From the NCBI RefSeq assembly GCF_021390935.1, contig NZ_JAJPUI010000006.1, positions 310,001 through 374,000 on the forward strand: a stretch of DNA of 64,000 nucleotides, given 5' to 3'. The notes below the pieces were generated by a model, which was given only the letters and a program-made list of their open reading frames with translations, did no database searches and had not been told where the DNA came from. Both the position numbers and the translations under genes were made by a program. This DNA comes from Streptomyces sp. CC228A. Its GTDB lineage: Bacteria; Actinomycetota; Actinomycetes; Streptomycetales; Streptomycetaceae. Each line of letters starts with the position of its first letter. The stretch's first letter is position 1. Of the stretch, positions 55,829 to 63,619 are shown in pieces.

Positions 55829-56146
55829 TCAGCCCTCGGGTGGCGAGAACACCACCATCACCCGCAGGTCCTCGGTGATGTGGTGGAACTTGTGCGGCAC
55901 GCCGGCCGGGACGAACACCACGCTGCCCCGTCCGACCGTCTGTGTCTCCGCGCCCACCGTGATGGAGGCGCGGCCACTCACGACGAAGTAGACCTCGTCC
56001 TCCTTGTGCGGCTGCTGCGGGTCCAAGTCCCCCGCGTCCAACGCGTACAGCCCGACCGACATGGTCCGCTCGCGCAGGAACTGCAGGTACGCACCGTTGT
56101 TCGCAACGCGCTCCGCCTCCAGCTCGTCCAGTCGGAATGCCTTCAT
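55829..56146 (-). CDS. cupin-domain protein
   Basis: 105 residues from ATG 56146 (MKAFRLDELEAERVANN), with GAGGG about 9 bp upstream. A single cupin: PHKEDEVYFVVSGRASI (motif 1, His and Glu ligands present) and VFVPAGVPHKFHHI (motif 2 His). It probably binds one metal ion; substrate unknown. It is divergent from the small membrane gene at 56201. Confidence 0.87.
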   Translation of the reverse strand: MKAFRLDELEAERVANNGAYLQFLRERTMSVGLYALDAGDLDPQQPHKEDEVYFVVSGRASITVGAETQTVGRGSVVFVPAGVPHKFHHITEDLRVMVVFSPPEG

Positions 56147-56200
56147 ACCGTTCGCCCTCGCCCCTGCCTTGTACCGATCGGGTCTGCCACGATCAGACAC

Positions 56201-56581
56201 ATGTTGAATTTCCTCGTCAAGACGCTCGCGAACGCCGGCGCACTGGCGGTCGCGATCTGGCTGCTGGACGACATCACGCTGACCGGGGACGACACCAGCC
56301 GACAGGCGCTCACGCTGCTTCTCGTGGCGCTGCTGTTCGGTGTGGTGAACACCCTCGTCAAGCCGATCGTGCAGCTGCTGACCATGCCGCTGTTCATCCT
56401 GACACTCGGGCTGTTCACGCTGGTCGTGAACGCCCTCATGCTGCTGCTCACCTCGTGGCTCGCGGAGAAGCTCGACCTCGCCTTCCACGTCGAGGGCTTC
56501 TGGACCGCCGTCCTGGGCGGCCTGGTCATCTCGGTCGTGTCGTGGGCGCTGAACGTCGTCCTCCCCGACGGCAGGGACTGA
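56201..56581 (+). CDS. phage-holin-family (DUF360/YvlD-like) membrane protein
   Basis: 126 residues, four membrane segments: LVKTLANAGALAVAIWLL, ALTLLLVALLFGVVNTLV, LLTMPLFILTLGLFTLVVNAL and FWTAVLGGLVISVVSWALNVV. VNTLVKPIVQLLTMPLFIL is the family hallmark. The holin name comes from similarity and does not imply phage lysis here. The next gene begins 5 bp after its stop, so they are cotranscribed. Confidence 0.9.
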   Translation: MLNFLVKTLANAGALAVAIWLLDDITLTGDDTSRQALTLLLVALLFGVVNTLVKPIVQLLTMPLFILTLGLFTLVVNALMLLLTSWLAEKLDLAFHVEGFWTAVLGGLVISVVSWALNVVLPDGRD

Positions 56582-56586
56582 CCGCC

Positions 56587-57723
56587 ATGGCGCACGACTG
56601 GGGCGACGGCACCAGAGCCGTGCGGGCCGGGCTGCCGGAACCCGAGAAGTACGCCGCAGCGCTCCCCGGGCCGGTCTTCGCCGCGCACTACCACCTGCCC
56701 GGCGAACCCACCGGCCCGTACACCTACGGGCGGGACGAGAACCCGACGTGGACCCACCTGGAGCGCGCCATCGCGGAGCTGGAGGCTCCGGATCCGGGCT
56801 CGGCAGTCGAGACGGTGGTCTTCGCCTCCGGGATGGCCGCCCTCTCCGGCGTGCTGTTCTCGCAGCTCAGATCCGGTGACGTGGTGGTCCTGCCGAGCGA
56901 CGGCTACCAGGCCCTGGCCCTGCTGCGCGAGCAGCTGGAGGCGTACGGCATCGAGGTGCGGACCGCTCCGACGGGTGGCGACGCCCAGCTGGACGTCCTG
57001 GAGGGGGCGCGCCTGCTGTGGATCGAGACGCCGTCCAACCCGGGGCTCGACGTGTGCGACGTACGGCGGTTGGTGAAGGCGGCCCACAGCCAGGGCACGC
57101 TGGTCGCCGTCGACAACACGCTCGCCACCCCCTTCGGCCAGCGGCCGCTGGAGCTGGGCGCCGACTTCTCCGTGGCGAGCGGCACCAAGGGCCTGACCGG
57201 GCACGGCGACGTCCTGCTCGGCCACGTCACCTGCCGGGACGCGGGGCTCGCTGCGGCCGTACGGCGCTGGCGCAAGGTCGTCGGGGCGATCCCCGGGCCC
57301 ATGGAGGCCTGGCTGGCGCACCGGTCCCTGGCCACCCTCCACCTGCGTGTGGAGCGTCAGTGCGCGAACGCCCTGGCGCTGGCCGCGGCGCTGGCGGAGC
57401 GGTCCGACGTGGCGGGTCTGCGGTACCCGGGACTGCCCGGGGACCCGTCGTACGCGGTCGCCGCAGGTCAGATGCGGCGCTTCGGCTCCGTGGTGTCGTT
57501 CACGCTGCCGGACCGGCAGCGCGCGGAACGGTTCCTGGAGGCGCTGCGGCTGGTCGACGACGCCACGAGCTTCGGTGGCGTGCGGTCGACAGCCGAGCGG
57601 CGCGGCCGGTGGGGCGGTGACGACGTGCCCGAGGGGTTCATCCGCTTCTCGGTGGGAGCCGAGGATCCGGAGGACCTGCTGGCCGACGTGCTGCACGCCT
57701 TGGAGGCGGCAGCGGCGCAGTAG
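56587..57723 (+). CDS. PLP-dependent cystathionine gamma-lyase/synthase family enzyme
   Basis: 378 residues. Cys/Met-metabolism PLP family: YTYGRDENPTWTHLERAIAE, VVFASGMAALSG, LLWIETPSNPGLDV, VAVDNTLATPFGQRPLELGAD, the PLP lysine in SGTKGLTGHGD, and a C-terminal FIRFSVGAEDPEDLLADV. Members cleave or form C-S bonds in methionine/cysteine metabolism. The exact reaction cannot be told from sequence. It ends at a hairpin terminator. Confidence 0.92.
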   Translation: MAHDWGDGTRAVRAGLPEPEKYAAALPGPVFAAHYHLPGEPTGPYTYGRDENPTWTHLERAIAELEAPDPGSAVETVVFASGMAALSGVLFSQLRSGDVVVLPSDGYQALALLREQLEAYGIEVRTAPTGGDAQLDVLEGARLLWIETPSNPGLDVCDVRRLVKAAHSQGTLVAVDNTLATPFGQRPLELGADFSVASGTKGLTGHGDVLLGHVTCRDAGLAAAVRRWRKVVGAIPGPMEAWLAHRSLATLHLRVERQCANALALAAALAERSDVAGLRYPGLPGDPSYAVAAGQMRRFGSVVSFTLPDRQRAERFLEALRLVDDATSFGGVRSTAERRGRWGGDDVPEGFIRFSVGAEDPEDLLADVLHALEAAAAQ

Positions 57724-57739
57724 GGAGCGTACGCAGAAC

Positions 57740-57778
57740 GGACGGTCCGAGCCTCCCCCCTCGTGGCTCGGACCGTCC
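57740..57778 (+). terminator. hairpin terminator after the PLP lyase gene
   Basis: A perfect 14-bp stem, GGACGGTCCGAGCC with GGCTCGGACCGTCC, an 11-nt loop, then TGCTTTGTCT. Confidence 0.8.
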
Positions 57779-57970
57779 TGCTTTGTCTGCCTGTGCCGCT
57801 TCCGAACCAGGCTAGTTGACCCTACGTCAGTGTCCAATCACACCGACGACAGCGACCTATCGACATATTTATAGTTACGGCTTGTACGACTCTTGGGACA
57901 CGGCGTCCTTCGAGGACGCGGACGACGACCGCGGCGCGTCCGGGCAGTGAAGGGAGGGGTGGGGCGGGAG

Positions 57971-58864
57971 ATGGATCTGAGCCTGCTGCGGACCTTCGTC
58001 ACGGTGCACCGGGCCGGCTCCTTCACCCGTGCCGCCGCCCTCCTCGGGTTGTCCCAACCGGCAGTCACCAGTCAGATCCGCTCGCTTGAGCGGCAGTTGG
58101 GGCGCCCTCTGTTCCTGCGCCGGGCGCGCGGCGTCACCCCGACGACCATCGGCGACGAGCTGGCGCACCGGGCGGCGCCGCACCTGGACGCCCTCGTGGA
58201 GATCACGGAGGCGGGGCTGCACGGACGGGTCGGGGCGCGGACGCTCCACCTGGCGGGACCGCCCGAGTTCCTCTCCCTGCGGGCATTACCCGCGCTCGCG
58301 CCCCTCGTGTCGGAGGGTCTCATGATGCGCGCGTCCCTCTTCGGCGCCGCAGAGGAGAGCCTGGACGGGTTGGCGGCCGGCCGCCACGACCTCGCGATCG
58401 CCACCGCCCGGCCGCGCGGAGGGCTGCTGACCGCGACCCCGCTGTGCGACGAGGAGCATGTGCTCGTGGCGTCACCGCGCTGGGCCCGGCCGGCCACCGA
58501 GGCACTGCCGAGCCGGGGTGCCGCCCTGCTCGACCGGCTCCCGGTGATCGAGGTGCACGAGTCCCTGCCGTTCGTCAGCCGCTACTGGGCCGCCGTCTTC
58601 GAGTCCAAACCCACGGCGACGGCCACGGTCGTGGTCCCCGACCTGCGGGCCGTCCTGGAGGCCGCGTCCTTCGGCGCCGGGCTGGCCGTGCTGCCGCGCT
58701 ACCTCTGCGAGGAGGCGCTGGCCGCCGGCACCCTGGTGGCGCTGCTCCAGCCGCCCGTGCCGCCGCTGCGCACGTACTTCCTCGTGGTACGGGCCGGGAC
58801 GCCCTCCCACACGCACATCGCGCGGGCCCAGAACCTGCTGCTGCAGGCAGCCGCCGACTGGTGA
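57971..58864 (+). CDS. LysR-family transcriptional regulator with a TTA codon
   Basis: 297 residues from ATG 57971 (MDLSLLRTFVTVHRAG). GTG 57959 is possible, since the only good AGGGAGG lies at 57951-57957, 13 bp from the ATG. The winged HTH (AGSFTRAAALLGLSQPAVTS, then SLERQLGRPLFLRRARG) is followed by a two-lobe effector domain. Codon 106 (58286-58288) is TTA, so expression may need the bldA tRNA. From memory, a LysR gene in this chromosomal position is among the TTA genes shared by many Streptomyces. An unusually AT-rich segment at 57855-57885 upstream probably holds its promoter. Confidence 0.93.
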   Translation: MDLSLLRTFVTVHRAGSFTRAAALLGLSQPAVTSQIRSLERQLGRPLFLRRARGVTPTTIGDELAHRAAPHLDALVEITEAGLHGRVGARTLHLAGPPEFLSLRALPALAPLVSEGLMMRASLFGAAEESLDGLAAGRHDLAIATARPRGGLLTATPLCDEEHVLVASPRWARPATEALPSRGAALLDRLPVIEVHESLPFVSRYWAAVFESKPTATATVVVPDLRAVLEAASFGAGLAVLPRYLCEEALAAGTLVALLQPPVPPLRTYFLVVRAGTPSHTHIARAQNLLLQAAADW

Positions 58865-58925
58865 CACGGAGTGGTGGGATCCGCTGCCGCGTTTCAGACG
58901 GTCCGAGGCGGGCGATGGTGAAGCC

Positions 58926-59405
58926 ATGACCGAACGTCCAGTGGTCAAACGCACCGCACGCGCCATCCTGCTCGACGGGGACGACCTCGTCCTCATCAAG
59001 CGGACGAAGCCCGGGATGGATCCTTACTGGCTGACTCCGGGCGGCGGTGTGGAGCCGGGGGACGCCACCGTCGTGGACGCCCTTCACCGGGAGGTCCACG
59101 AGGAGCTCGGCGCGAAGATCACGGATGTGGTGCCGTGCTTCGTGGACACCGTCGAGCACATCGAGAACGGCGGGGTCTCCGGAGTGAAGGTGCAGCACTT
59201 CTTCGTCTGCCGCCTGGAGTCCATGGACCCCGGGCAACGCCATGGCCCCGAGGTCGACGAGCCGATCGGTGAGTACGAGATCGTCCGCGTGCCATTCACG
59301 CGGGTCGGCATCGCCGGGGTCCACCTGGTGCCCCTGTCGTTGCGGCACTACCTCGACGGCAACATCGAGGGCGTCCGCGCCATGCACGCACCCGACCTGG
59401 GCTGA
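58926..59405 (+). CDS. Nudix hydrolase
   Basis: 159 residues. The Nudix box reads GGGVEPGDATVVDALHREV, then HEELG, matching GX5EX7REUXEEXG with the REVHEELG core. The N-terminal KRTARAILLDGDDLVLIKRT is the usual opening strand pair. It hydrolyses a nucleoside diphosphate linked to another moiety; substrate unknown. GGTGAAG precedes ATG 58926. Confidence 0.92.
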   Translation: MTERPVVKRTARAILLDGDDLVLIKRTKPGMDPYWLTPGGGVEPGDATVVDALHREVHEELGAKITDVVPCFVDTVEHIENGGVSGVKVQHFFVCRLESMDPGQRHGPEVDEPIGEYEIVRVPFTRVGIAGVHLVPLSLRHYLDGNIEGVRAMHAPDLG

Positions 59406-59624
59406 CCTGCCGCCCCCCTCACACGCACACCGCCCCCGGCCGACCTGCCCGCACCCGCCCTCGGCTGAGCTGCCGCCCCCTCGCACACACCCGCCCCGGT
59501 CGGCCTTGCTCCTCCCGCGGGCACGCCCACAGATCGCGACCGCGCCCGCGGCGGCGAGCGGCTGCCTGCCGGCCGGAGCTCCCGAAAGGCGCCCCCCTCC
59601 TCGGCGACCAGTAACGTCACAGCC

Positions 59625-60077
59625 ATGAGCGATCTTGAGATACGCAAGGCCACCACCGCCGATGTGCCCGCCATCGTGGCGATGCTGGCGGACGACCCCC
59701 TGGGCGCTCAGCGGGAGACACCGGACGACCTCTCCCCGTACCTGTCCGCCTTCGCGCGCGTGGCCGCCGACCCGCACCAGCAGCTCGTGGTCGCGGTCCG
59801 CGACGCCCAGGTGATCGGCACCCTGCACCTGACGATCGTGCCGGGGCTGTCCCGACGCGGCGCCACGCGGTCGCTCATCGAGGCGGTACGCGTCCACGCA
59901 GACGCGCGCGGCAGCGGTCTGGGCACCCAGCTGATCGAGTGGGCCATCGCGGAGTCACGCCGGCAGGGTGTGCATCTCGTCCAGCTCACGTCCGACGCTT
60001 CCCGCACCGACGCCCACCGCTTTTACGAACGGCTGGGCTTCGTCGCCTCCCATGTCGGCTTCAAGCTCACCCTGTGA
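59625..60077 (+). CDS. GNAT-family N-acetyltransferase
   Basis: 150 residues: EIRKATTADVPAIVAMLADD at the start, acetyl-CoA loop RGSGLGTQLIEWAI (R/Q-x-x-G-x-G/A), and C-terminal DASRTDAHRFYERLGFVASH. It is a typical single-domain GNAT; substrate unknown. No ribosome site is visible before ATG 59625, so a leaderless start is likely. The 219-bp gap before it holds only CCGCCCCC/CACAC-type low-complexity sequence. Confidence 0.92.
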   Translation: MSDLEIRKATTADVPAIVAMLADDPLGAQRETPDDLSPYLSAFARVAADPHQQLVVAVRDAQVIGTLHLTIVPGLSRRGATRSLIEAVRVHADARGSGLGTQLIEWAIAESRRQGVHLVQLTSDASRTDAHRFYERLGFVASHVGFKLTL

Positions 60078-60119
60078 CACCACGGGGGGACGACGGGGAC
60101 GCCCGAGGGGCTGGGCAAT

Positions 60120-60133
60120 GTTTCACGTGAAAC
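60120..60133. other. parS site (ParB binding)
   Basis: Perfect GTTTCACGTGAAAC in the 85-bp gap between the convergent GNAT and LysE genes. Confidence 0.9.
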
Positions 60134-60162
60134 AGAGGCCCTGCAGGGCCGTGCCGCAGTGC

Positions 60163-60801
60163 TCAGCCCGCGGTGACCAGGAGGTGCAGGGCCAGCGCCA
60201 CGATGACCGTGCTGGACGTGAGGCCCGTGGCCAGGCGGCCCCGCCGGCCGGTGAGCGCCCTGCCGAGGAGCGCTCCCCCGCCGGCCAGCAGCAACTGCCA
60301 GCTGGCGGAGGCAGCAAAGGCGCCGCCGACGAACAGCACCTGCTCCAGGACGGTGGGATCGGACACCGCCTGACCGCCGAGCACAAGGGCGGCGAAGTAG
60401 ACGATGGTCGCGGGGTTCATCAAGGTGATCCCCAGGAAGCCGAAGAAGGCACGGCCTCCGCTCACGGCCGCCCCGCCCTCCTCGGCGCGGCCGCCCTGCG
60501 CCTGCACGAGCAGGTACTGGCGGATCGCGGTCATCCCGCTCCGTACGGCCAGCCCGACCAGGACGAGGGCGGCCACCCAGCGCAGGGGCAGCAGCACCGG
60601 CTGGAGAACCGGCACGAGGGCGGCGCCGCCTGCCGCGGCCACCAGCGCGTACAGTCCGTCGGCCGCCGCCACCCCGAGCGCAGCGGACAGCCCCGCCTTC
60701 AGCCCCGCCCGCGCGGTGAGCGACACCAGGTAAGCCCCGACGGCCCCGACCGGTACGGCGATGCCGTACCCCGCCACAAGGCCGGCGATCAGCGCGCCCA
60801 T
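60163..60801 (-). CDS. LysE-family amino acid exporter
   Basis: 212 residues from ATG 60801 (MGALIAGLVAGYGIAVPVGAV). Six membrane segments, with the LysE hallmarks GIAVPVGAVGAYLV near the N-terminus, GLSAALGVAAADGLYALVAA, and GFLGITLMNPATIVYFAALV. Likely exports an amino acid or similar metabolite; substrate unknown. It is convergent with the GNAT gene. Confidence 0.9.
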   Translation of the reverse strand: MGALIAGLVAGYGIAVPVGAVGAYLVSLTARAGLKAGLSAALGVAAADGLYALVAAAGGAALVPVLQPVLLPLRWVAALVLVGLAVRSGMTAIRQYLLVQAQGGRAEEGGAAVSGGRAFFGFLGITLMNPATIVYFAALVLGGQAVSDPTVLEQVLFVGGAFAASASWQLLLAGGGALLGRALTGRRGRLATGLTSSTVIVALALHLLVTAG

Positions 60802-61041
60802 CACAAGACCATGAATACCGCACTCCGACAGAGGCCCGACTGCTGCTGCCGGATGTACGCGGAGGCGCCAGAAGGGGACAGCAGAGCCGGCGAACCGAGG
60901 ATCGTCTTCATGGGCGGCATCCTGGGGACCGCCCACTCATGGGGCAACCCATTTACCGCCTCCGCCACCTGCACGGCCCCAGAGGCGTCGTCGCACTGGC
61001 CCAGCAACTCGACTGAGCCCACGCCGCGAAGAAGGCCCTCG

Positions 61042-61236
61042 TCACCTCGGCGCGGCGACCGCTCCCCGCAGGGCGCCGGCCGCGTCGAGGACGACCGGAT
61101 CGCCGTGCCCGAGGACCGCCGTGTCGACGTCCGCGCGCCACCTACATCGGGAAGCCCGCCTGACGACGTGCCGGCCCTGGAACACCACGACCGACACCAG
61201 GCGTCCCAGAATGTAGGTTCTCACTTTCGGTGTCAT
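61042..61236 (-). pseudogene. possible remnant of a metallo-hydrolase C-terminus
   Basis: Weak call. The frame ending at 61042 contains AVLGHGDPVVLDAAGALRGAV, which recalls the last strand (PGHG-D/x-PV) of metallo-beta-lactamase-fold proteins. Nothing upstream provides the metal-binding HxHxDH. The rest of 60802-61355 shows no coding character I trust. Confidence 0.25.
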
Positions 61237-61355
61237 GCGCCGACGCTGTGAGCTGGACGTTCCTCTTCAGTCTCACGACGTGTCGGCCGCCGGCTGTCTC
61301 AGATCGGTGTCATTTCCTCAGACTGTCCAGCAGGCTGCACCGCTACCCAGGGACA

Positions 61356-61751
61356 TCACGAACCTGCTTCGACACCCATTCGTTCCATCCACTCGCGCAC
61401 CTTCACTGCTCGCTCGATGCGGCTGACGATGTCCTTCTGGGACGCCGTGTCCAAGGTCTCCGGGATCTTGTCGAAGGTGTCGGGAAGGACATCGAGGAGA
61501 CCCCAGACCTGTTCGCCGGTGTTGACGGTCAGCAGTTGCTGGCACCGCCACTGCAGCGGCGTCTCAGGGCGGTGCGTGAGCCGCTGCACGATCGTCGGGA
61601 ACAGGTAGTGCGTCGCATCTGCGGCGAGGTGCTCCCGGAGCCAGTCGACCGGGAGTCGCTGGCTGAAGCTGTGCATGGCGGCCTCCTGGGCCAGGTCCAG
61701 GAGCTGAGCGGTGTCGACGGCTCGGACAGTGCGGGGAAGAACTGGGGCCAT
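61356..61751 (-). CDS. hypothetical protein, 131 residues
   Basis: Not recognised. ATG 61751 (MAPVLPRTVRAVDTAQLLDL) is the likely start; no strong ribosome site is seen. It is entirely helical in character, with QRLPVDWLREHLAADATHYL, LFPTIVQRLTHRPETPLQWR, LLDVLPDTFDKIPETLD and a C-terminal IVSRIERAVKVREWMERMG. It is soluble, with no signal. Base composition is lower in GC than the core genes, consistent with accessory DNA. It is 98 bp downstream of an immunity-like gene on the same strand. Confidence 0.6.
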   Translation of the reverse strand: MAPVLPRTVRAVDTAQLLDLAQEAAMHSFSQRLPVDWLREHLAADATHYLFPTIVQRLTHRPETPLQWRCQQLLTVNTGEQVWGLLDVLPDTFDKIPETLDTASQKDIVSRIERAVKVREWMERMGVEAGS

Positions 61752-61849
61752 GCCGAGATGATGCCAAGAAGCCCTCGGAACACCGAGAGGTCGGCGGGGG
61801 TCGGGCTGCAATCTGCCCAGGCTCCTCAAACTCGCCGGGGGTCACCCTT

Positions 61850-62197
61850 CTAGGGATGGCTCGCCCTCGTGCGGATCCATTCACGGATGGTCTCGATGGC
61901 GTCGAGGAGGTCCTGGACAGTGCAGAGATCCCGGTGCTGTTGTCGGACCTGGCCTGTTGCCACGTCCCCGTACTCAAGCTCGGCTTCCCCGCTGCTCCAG
62001 ACAATGAGCACGGCGACGTACTCATCGTTCTCGAGCGTCATCCAGGTGCTGGTCTTGGTTCGGCCGTCCTCGGGCGACTGCTGGATGGGACCCGTGATTC
62101 CGCAGGACTGCAAGCGGTCCTCATGCTCGGCCAACCATGCCTGGAGCCTCTGCGGCAGTTCGGCCGAGATGGGTTGCCCCTCTTCGCTCTGTCTCAT
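61850..62197 (-). CDS. TriTu-type immunity-like protein
   Basis: 115 residues: LQAWLAEHEDRLQSCGITGP, then TSTWMTLENDEYVAVLIVWSSGEAELEYGDV-like strands, GQVRQQHRDL and a final helix DLLDAIETIREWI. The order (helix, W-x-S/T-L strand, I-V-W-x-S/T-G-E-A-E strand) resembles the TriTu immunity family known from contact-dependent toxin loci. That match is from memory and moderately sure. No cognate toxin gene is visible, so it may be an orphan immunity gene. The IS element lies 120 bp upstream. Confidence 0.55.
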   Translation of the reverse strand: MRQSEEGQPISAELPQRLQAWLAEHEDRLQSCGITGPIQQSPEDGRTKTSTWMTLENDEYVAVLIVWSSGEAELEYGDVATGQVRQQHRDLCTVQDLLDAIETIREWIRTRASHP

Positions 62198-62354
62198 GGC
62201 TGGGCGATGAACCCTGAGGATCGGTCGAGCTGAAAAGGAGACCCGGCCCTCGTTGGTTCCCAGCCTCGGTTCCGTGCTTCTCGGATGCTGGAAGCAACGT
62301 GGGCTGGGCGGATGGGTGAGCTGCCCCGAGTTTCGTAGAGTCTGGTGATCTTGT

Positions 62355-63239
62355 TCAGGCGGACTGCGGGGTGGCTTCCTGTTGTCGACGCCAGGCGCGT
62401 TCGTACTCGGCGGGCGGTACGTAGTCGAGGGCTGAGTGGAGCCGTTCCTCGTTGTACCACGCGACCCACTGGAAGATCGCCCGCTCGACCTGGTCGACGT
62501 CCCGCCAAGGGCCCTGCATCTCGATCAGCTCGGCCTTGAAGGTGCCGTTCAACGCCTCGGCCATCGCGTTGTCATAGCTGTCCGCGACCGAGCCGACCGA
62601 GGCCGAAGCCCCGATCTCGGACAGCCTCTCGGTATACCGAATGGATACGTACTGCGACCCGCGGTCGCTGTGATGAATGAGGCCGGAGCCCTTCTTGATC
62701 CTCCGCCTCCACAACGCCATCTCCAGGGCATCCAACGGCAGTTCAGTCCGCATGTGGTTCGCGACCTGCCAGCCGACGATCATCCGCGAGTACACGTCCA
62801 GGACGAACGCCACGTACGCCCAGCCGGACCAGGTGCGCACATACGTCATGTCCGCCACCCACAGCTGGTCCGGCCGCGAGGCGGTGAAATCCCGGTCGAC
62901 CAGGTCCGGCGGGCGGGGCGCCGACGGCTCCGGCACGGTGGTCCGCCGCCGCTGCCCGCGGATCACGCCCTCCAGGCCCAGCTCGCCCATCAGCCGCTCG
63001 ACGGTGCAGCGGGCCACCACCACACCCTCGCGCCGCAGCGCACGGGTGATCCGCCGAACCCCATAGGTGCCGCCGGACTCGGAGTGAACCTGCTCGATCA
63101 GTGGCATGAGCTGCTCGTCACGGAGCCGGCGCGCGGACTTCGGCCGCTTCTTGCGGGCGTAGTAGGCGGACTCGGACCAGCCGAGCACCCGGCATACGGG
63201 CCCGACCCCGAAGCCGTCTTCTTTCAGGCTGTCGATCAC
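62355..63239 (-). CDS. IS3-family transposase OrfB (DDE integrase core)
   Basis: 294 residues. N-terminal HTH_21 region (FGVGPVCRVLGWSESAYY, RRLRDEQLMPLIEQVHSES, YGVRRITRALRREG). The DDE catalytic core has Asp in LWVADMTYVRTW, Asp in HHSDRGSQYVS and Glu in NAMAEALNGTFKAELI. C-terminal WVAWYNEERLHSALDY is the IS3 signature. It overlaps orfA by four bases; expression may use restart at that overlap or a -1 slip at the upstream CTTTTTG. Confidence 0.95.
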   Translation of the reverse strand: MIDSLKEDGFGVGPVCRVLGWSESAYYARKKRPKSARRLRDEQLMPLIEQVHSESGGTYGVRRITRALRREGVVVARCTVERLMGELGLEGVIRGQRRRTTVPEPSAPRPPDLVDRDFTASRPDQLWVADMTYVRTWSGWAYVAFVLDVYSRMIVGWQVANHMRTELPLDALEMALWRRRIKKGSGLIHHSDRGSQYVSIRYTERLSEIGASASVGSVADSYDNAMAEALNGTFKAELIEMQGPWRDVDQVERAIFQWVAWYNEERLHSALDYVPPAEYERAWRRQQEATPQSA

Positions 63240-63547
63240 CTGGTCGGCCTCGTCCGGGGACGGTCGAGCTCCCGGGCAAAAAGCGCACTCGCCGCTTTGA
63301 GGATCTCGTTCGCCCGCCTCAACTCCGCTACTTCCTTGCGAAGTTGCTTCAGCTCCTCGTGCTCTGCGGCGGTCAGCCGGTCGTCGCGTTTGCCGCTGTC
63401 CGCCTCGGCCTGGCGGACCCAGCCGCGCAGGGCCTCCTTGTGGATGCCCAGGTCCTTCGCGACATGCGCGATCGGACGGCCGGTGGTGCGGACTTCGCGG
63501 ACGGCCCGCTCGCGGAGTTCGTCCGGGTACTTACGTGGTGCTGGCAC
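63236..63547 (-). CDS. IS3-family OrfA (DNA-binding subunit)
   Basis: 103 residues: MPAPRKYPDELRERAVREV, a helix-turn-helix (IAHVAKDLGIHKEALRGWVR), then a leucine-zipper-like helix (EELKQLRKEVAELRRANEILKAA). The C-terminal ALFARELDRP is the usual OrfA end at the orfA/orfB junction. It recognises the IS ends. Confidence 0.93.
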   Translation of the reverse strand: MPAPRKYPDELRERAVREVRTTGRPIAHVAKDLGIHKEALRGWVRQAEADSGKRDDRLTAAEHEELKQLRKEVAELRRANEILKAASALFARELDRPRTRPTR

Positions 63548-63619
63548 TGCTCGTGGTTCTCCTTCGGGCCAGGATCATAAGCCTGGCTTCAGGGACTCCA
63601 CGAAACCGGGGTCAGCTCA

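Larger units (their letters stand above)
62317..63619. mobile_element. IS3-family insertion sequence, complete (1,303 bp)
   Basis: Terminal inverted repeats: the left end begins TGAGCTGCCCCGAGTTTCGT and the right end, read inward, TGAGCTGACCCCGGTTTCGT. About 25 bp align with two gaps and few mismatches. Between them lie orfA and orfB on the minus strand. Immediate flanks are GGG on the left and GAC on the right, so no 3-bp target duplication is seen. Confidence 0.85.

Noticed and set aside
56201..56581. Prophage remnant suggested by a phage-holin-family protein.
   Set aside because: The family is a common chromosomal membrane protein, and no other phage gene is nearby.
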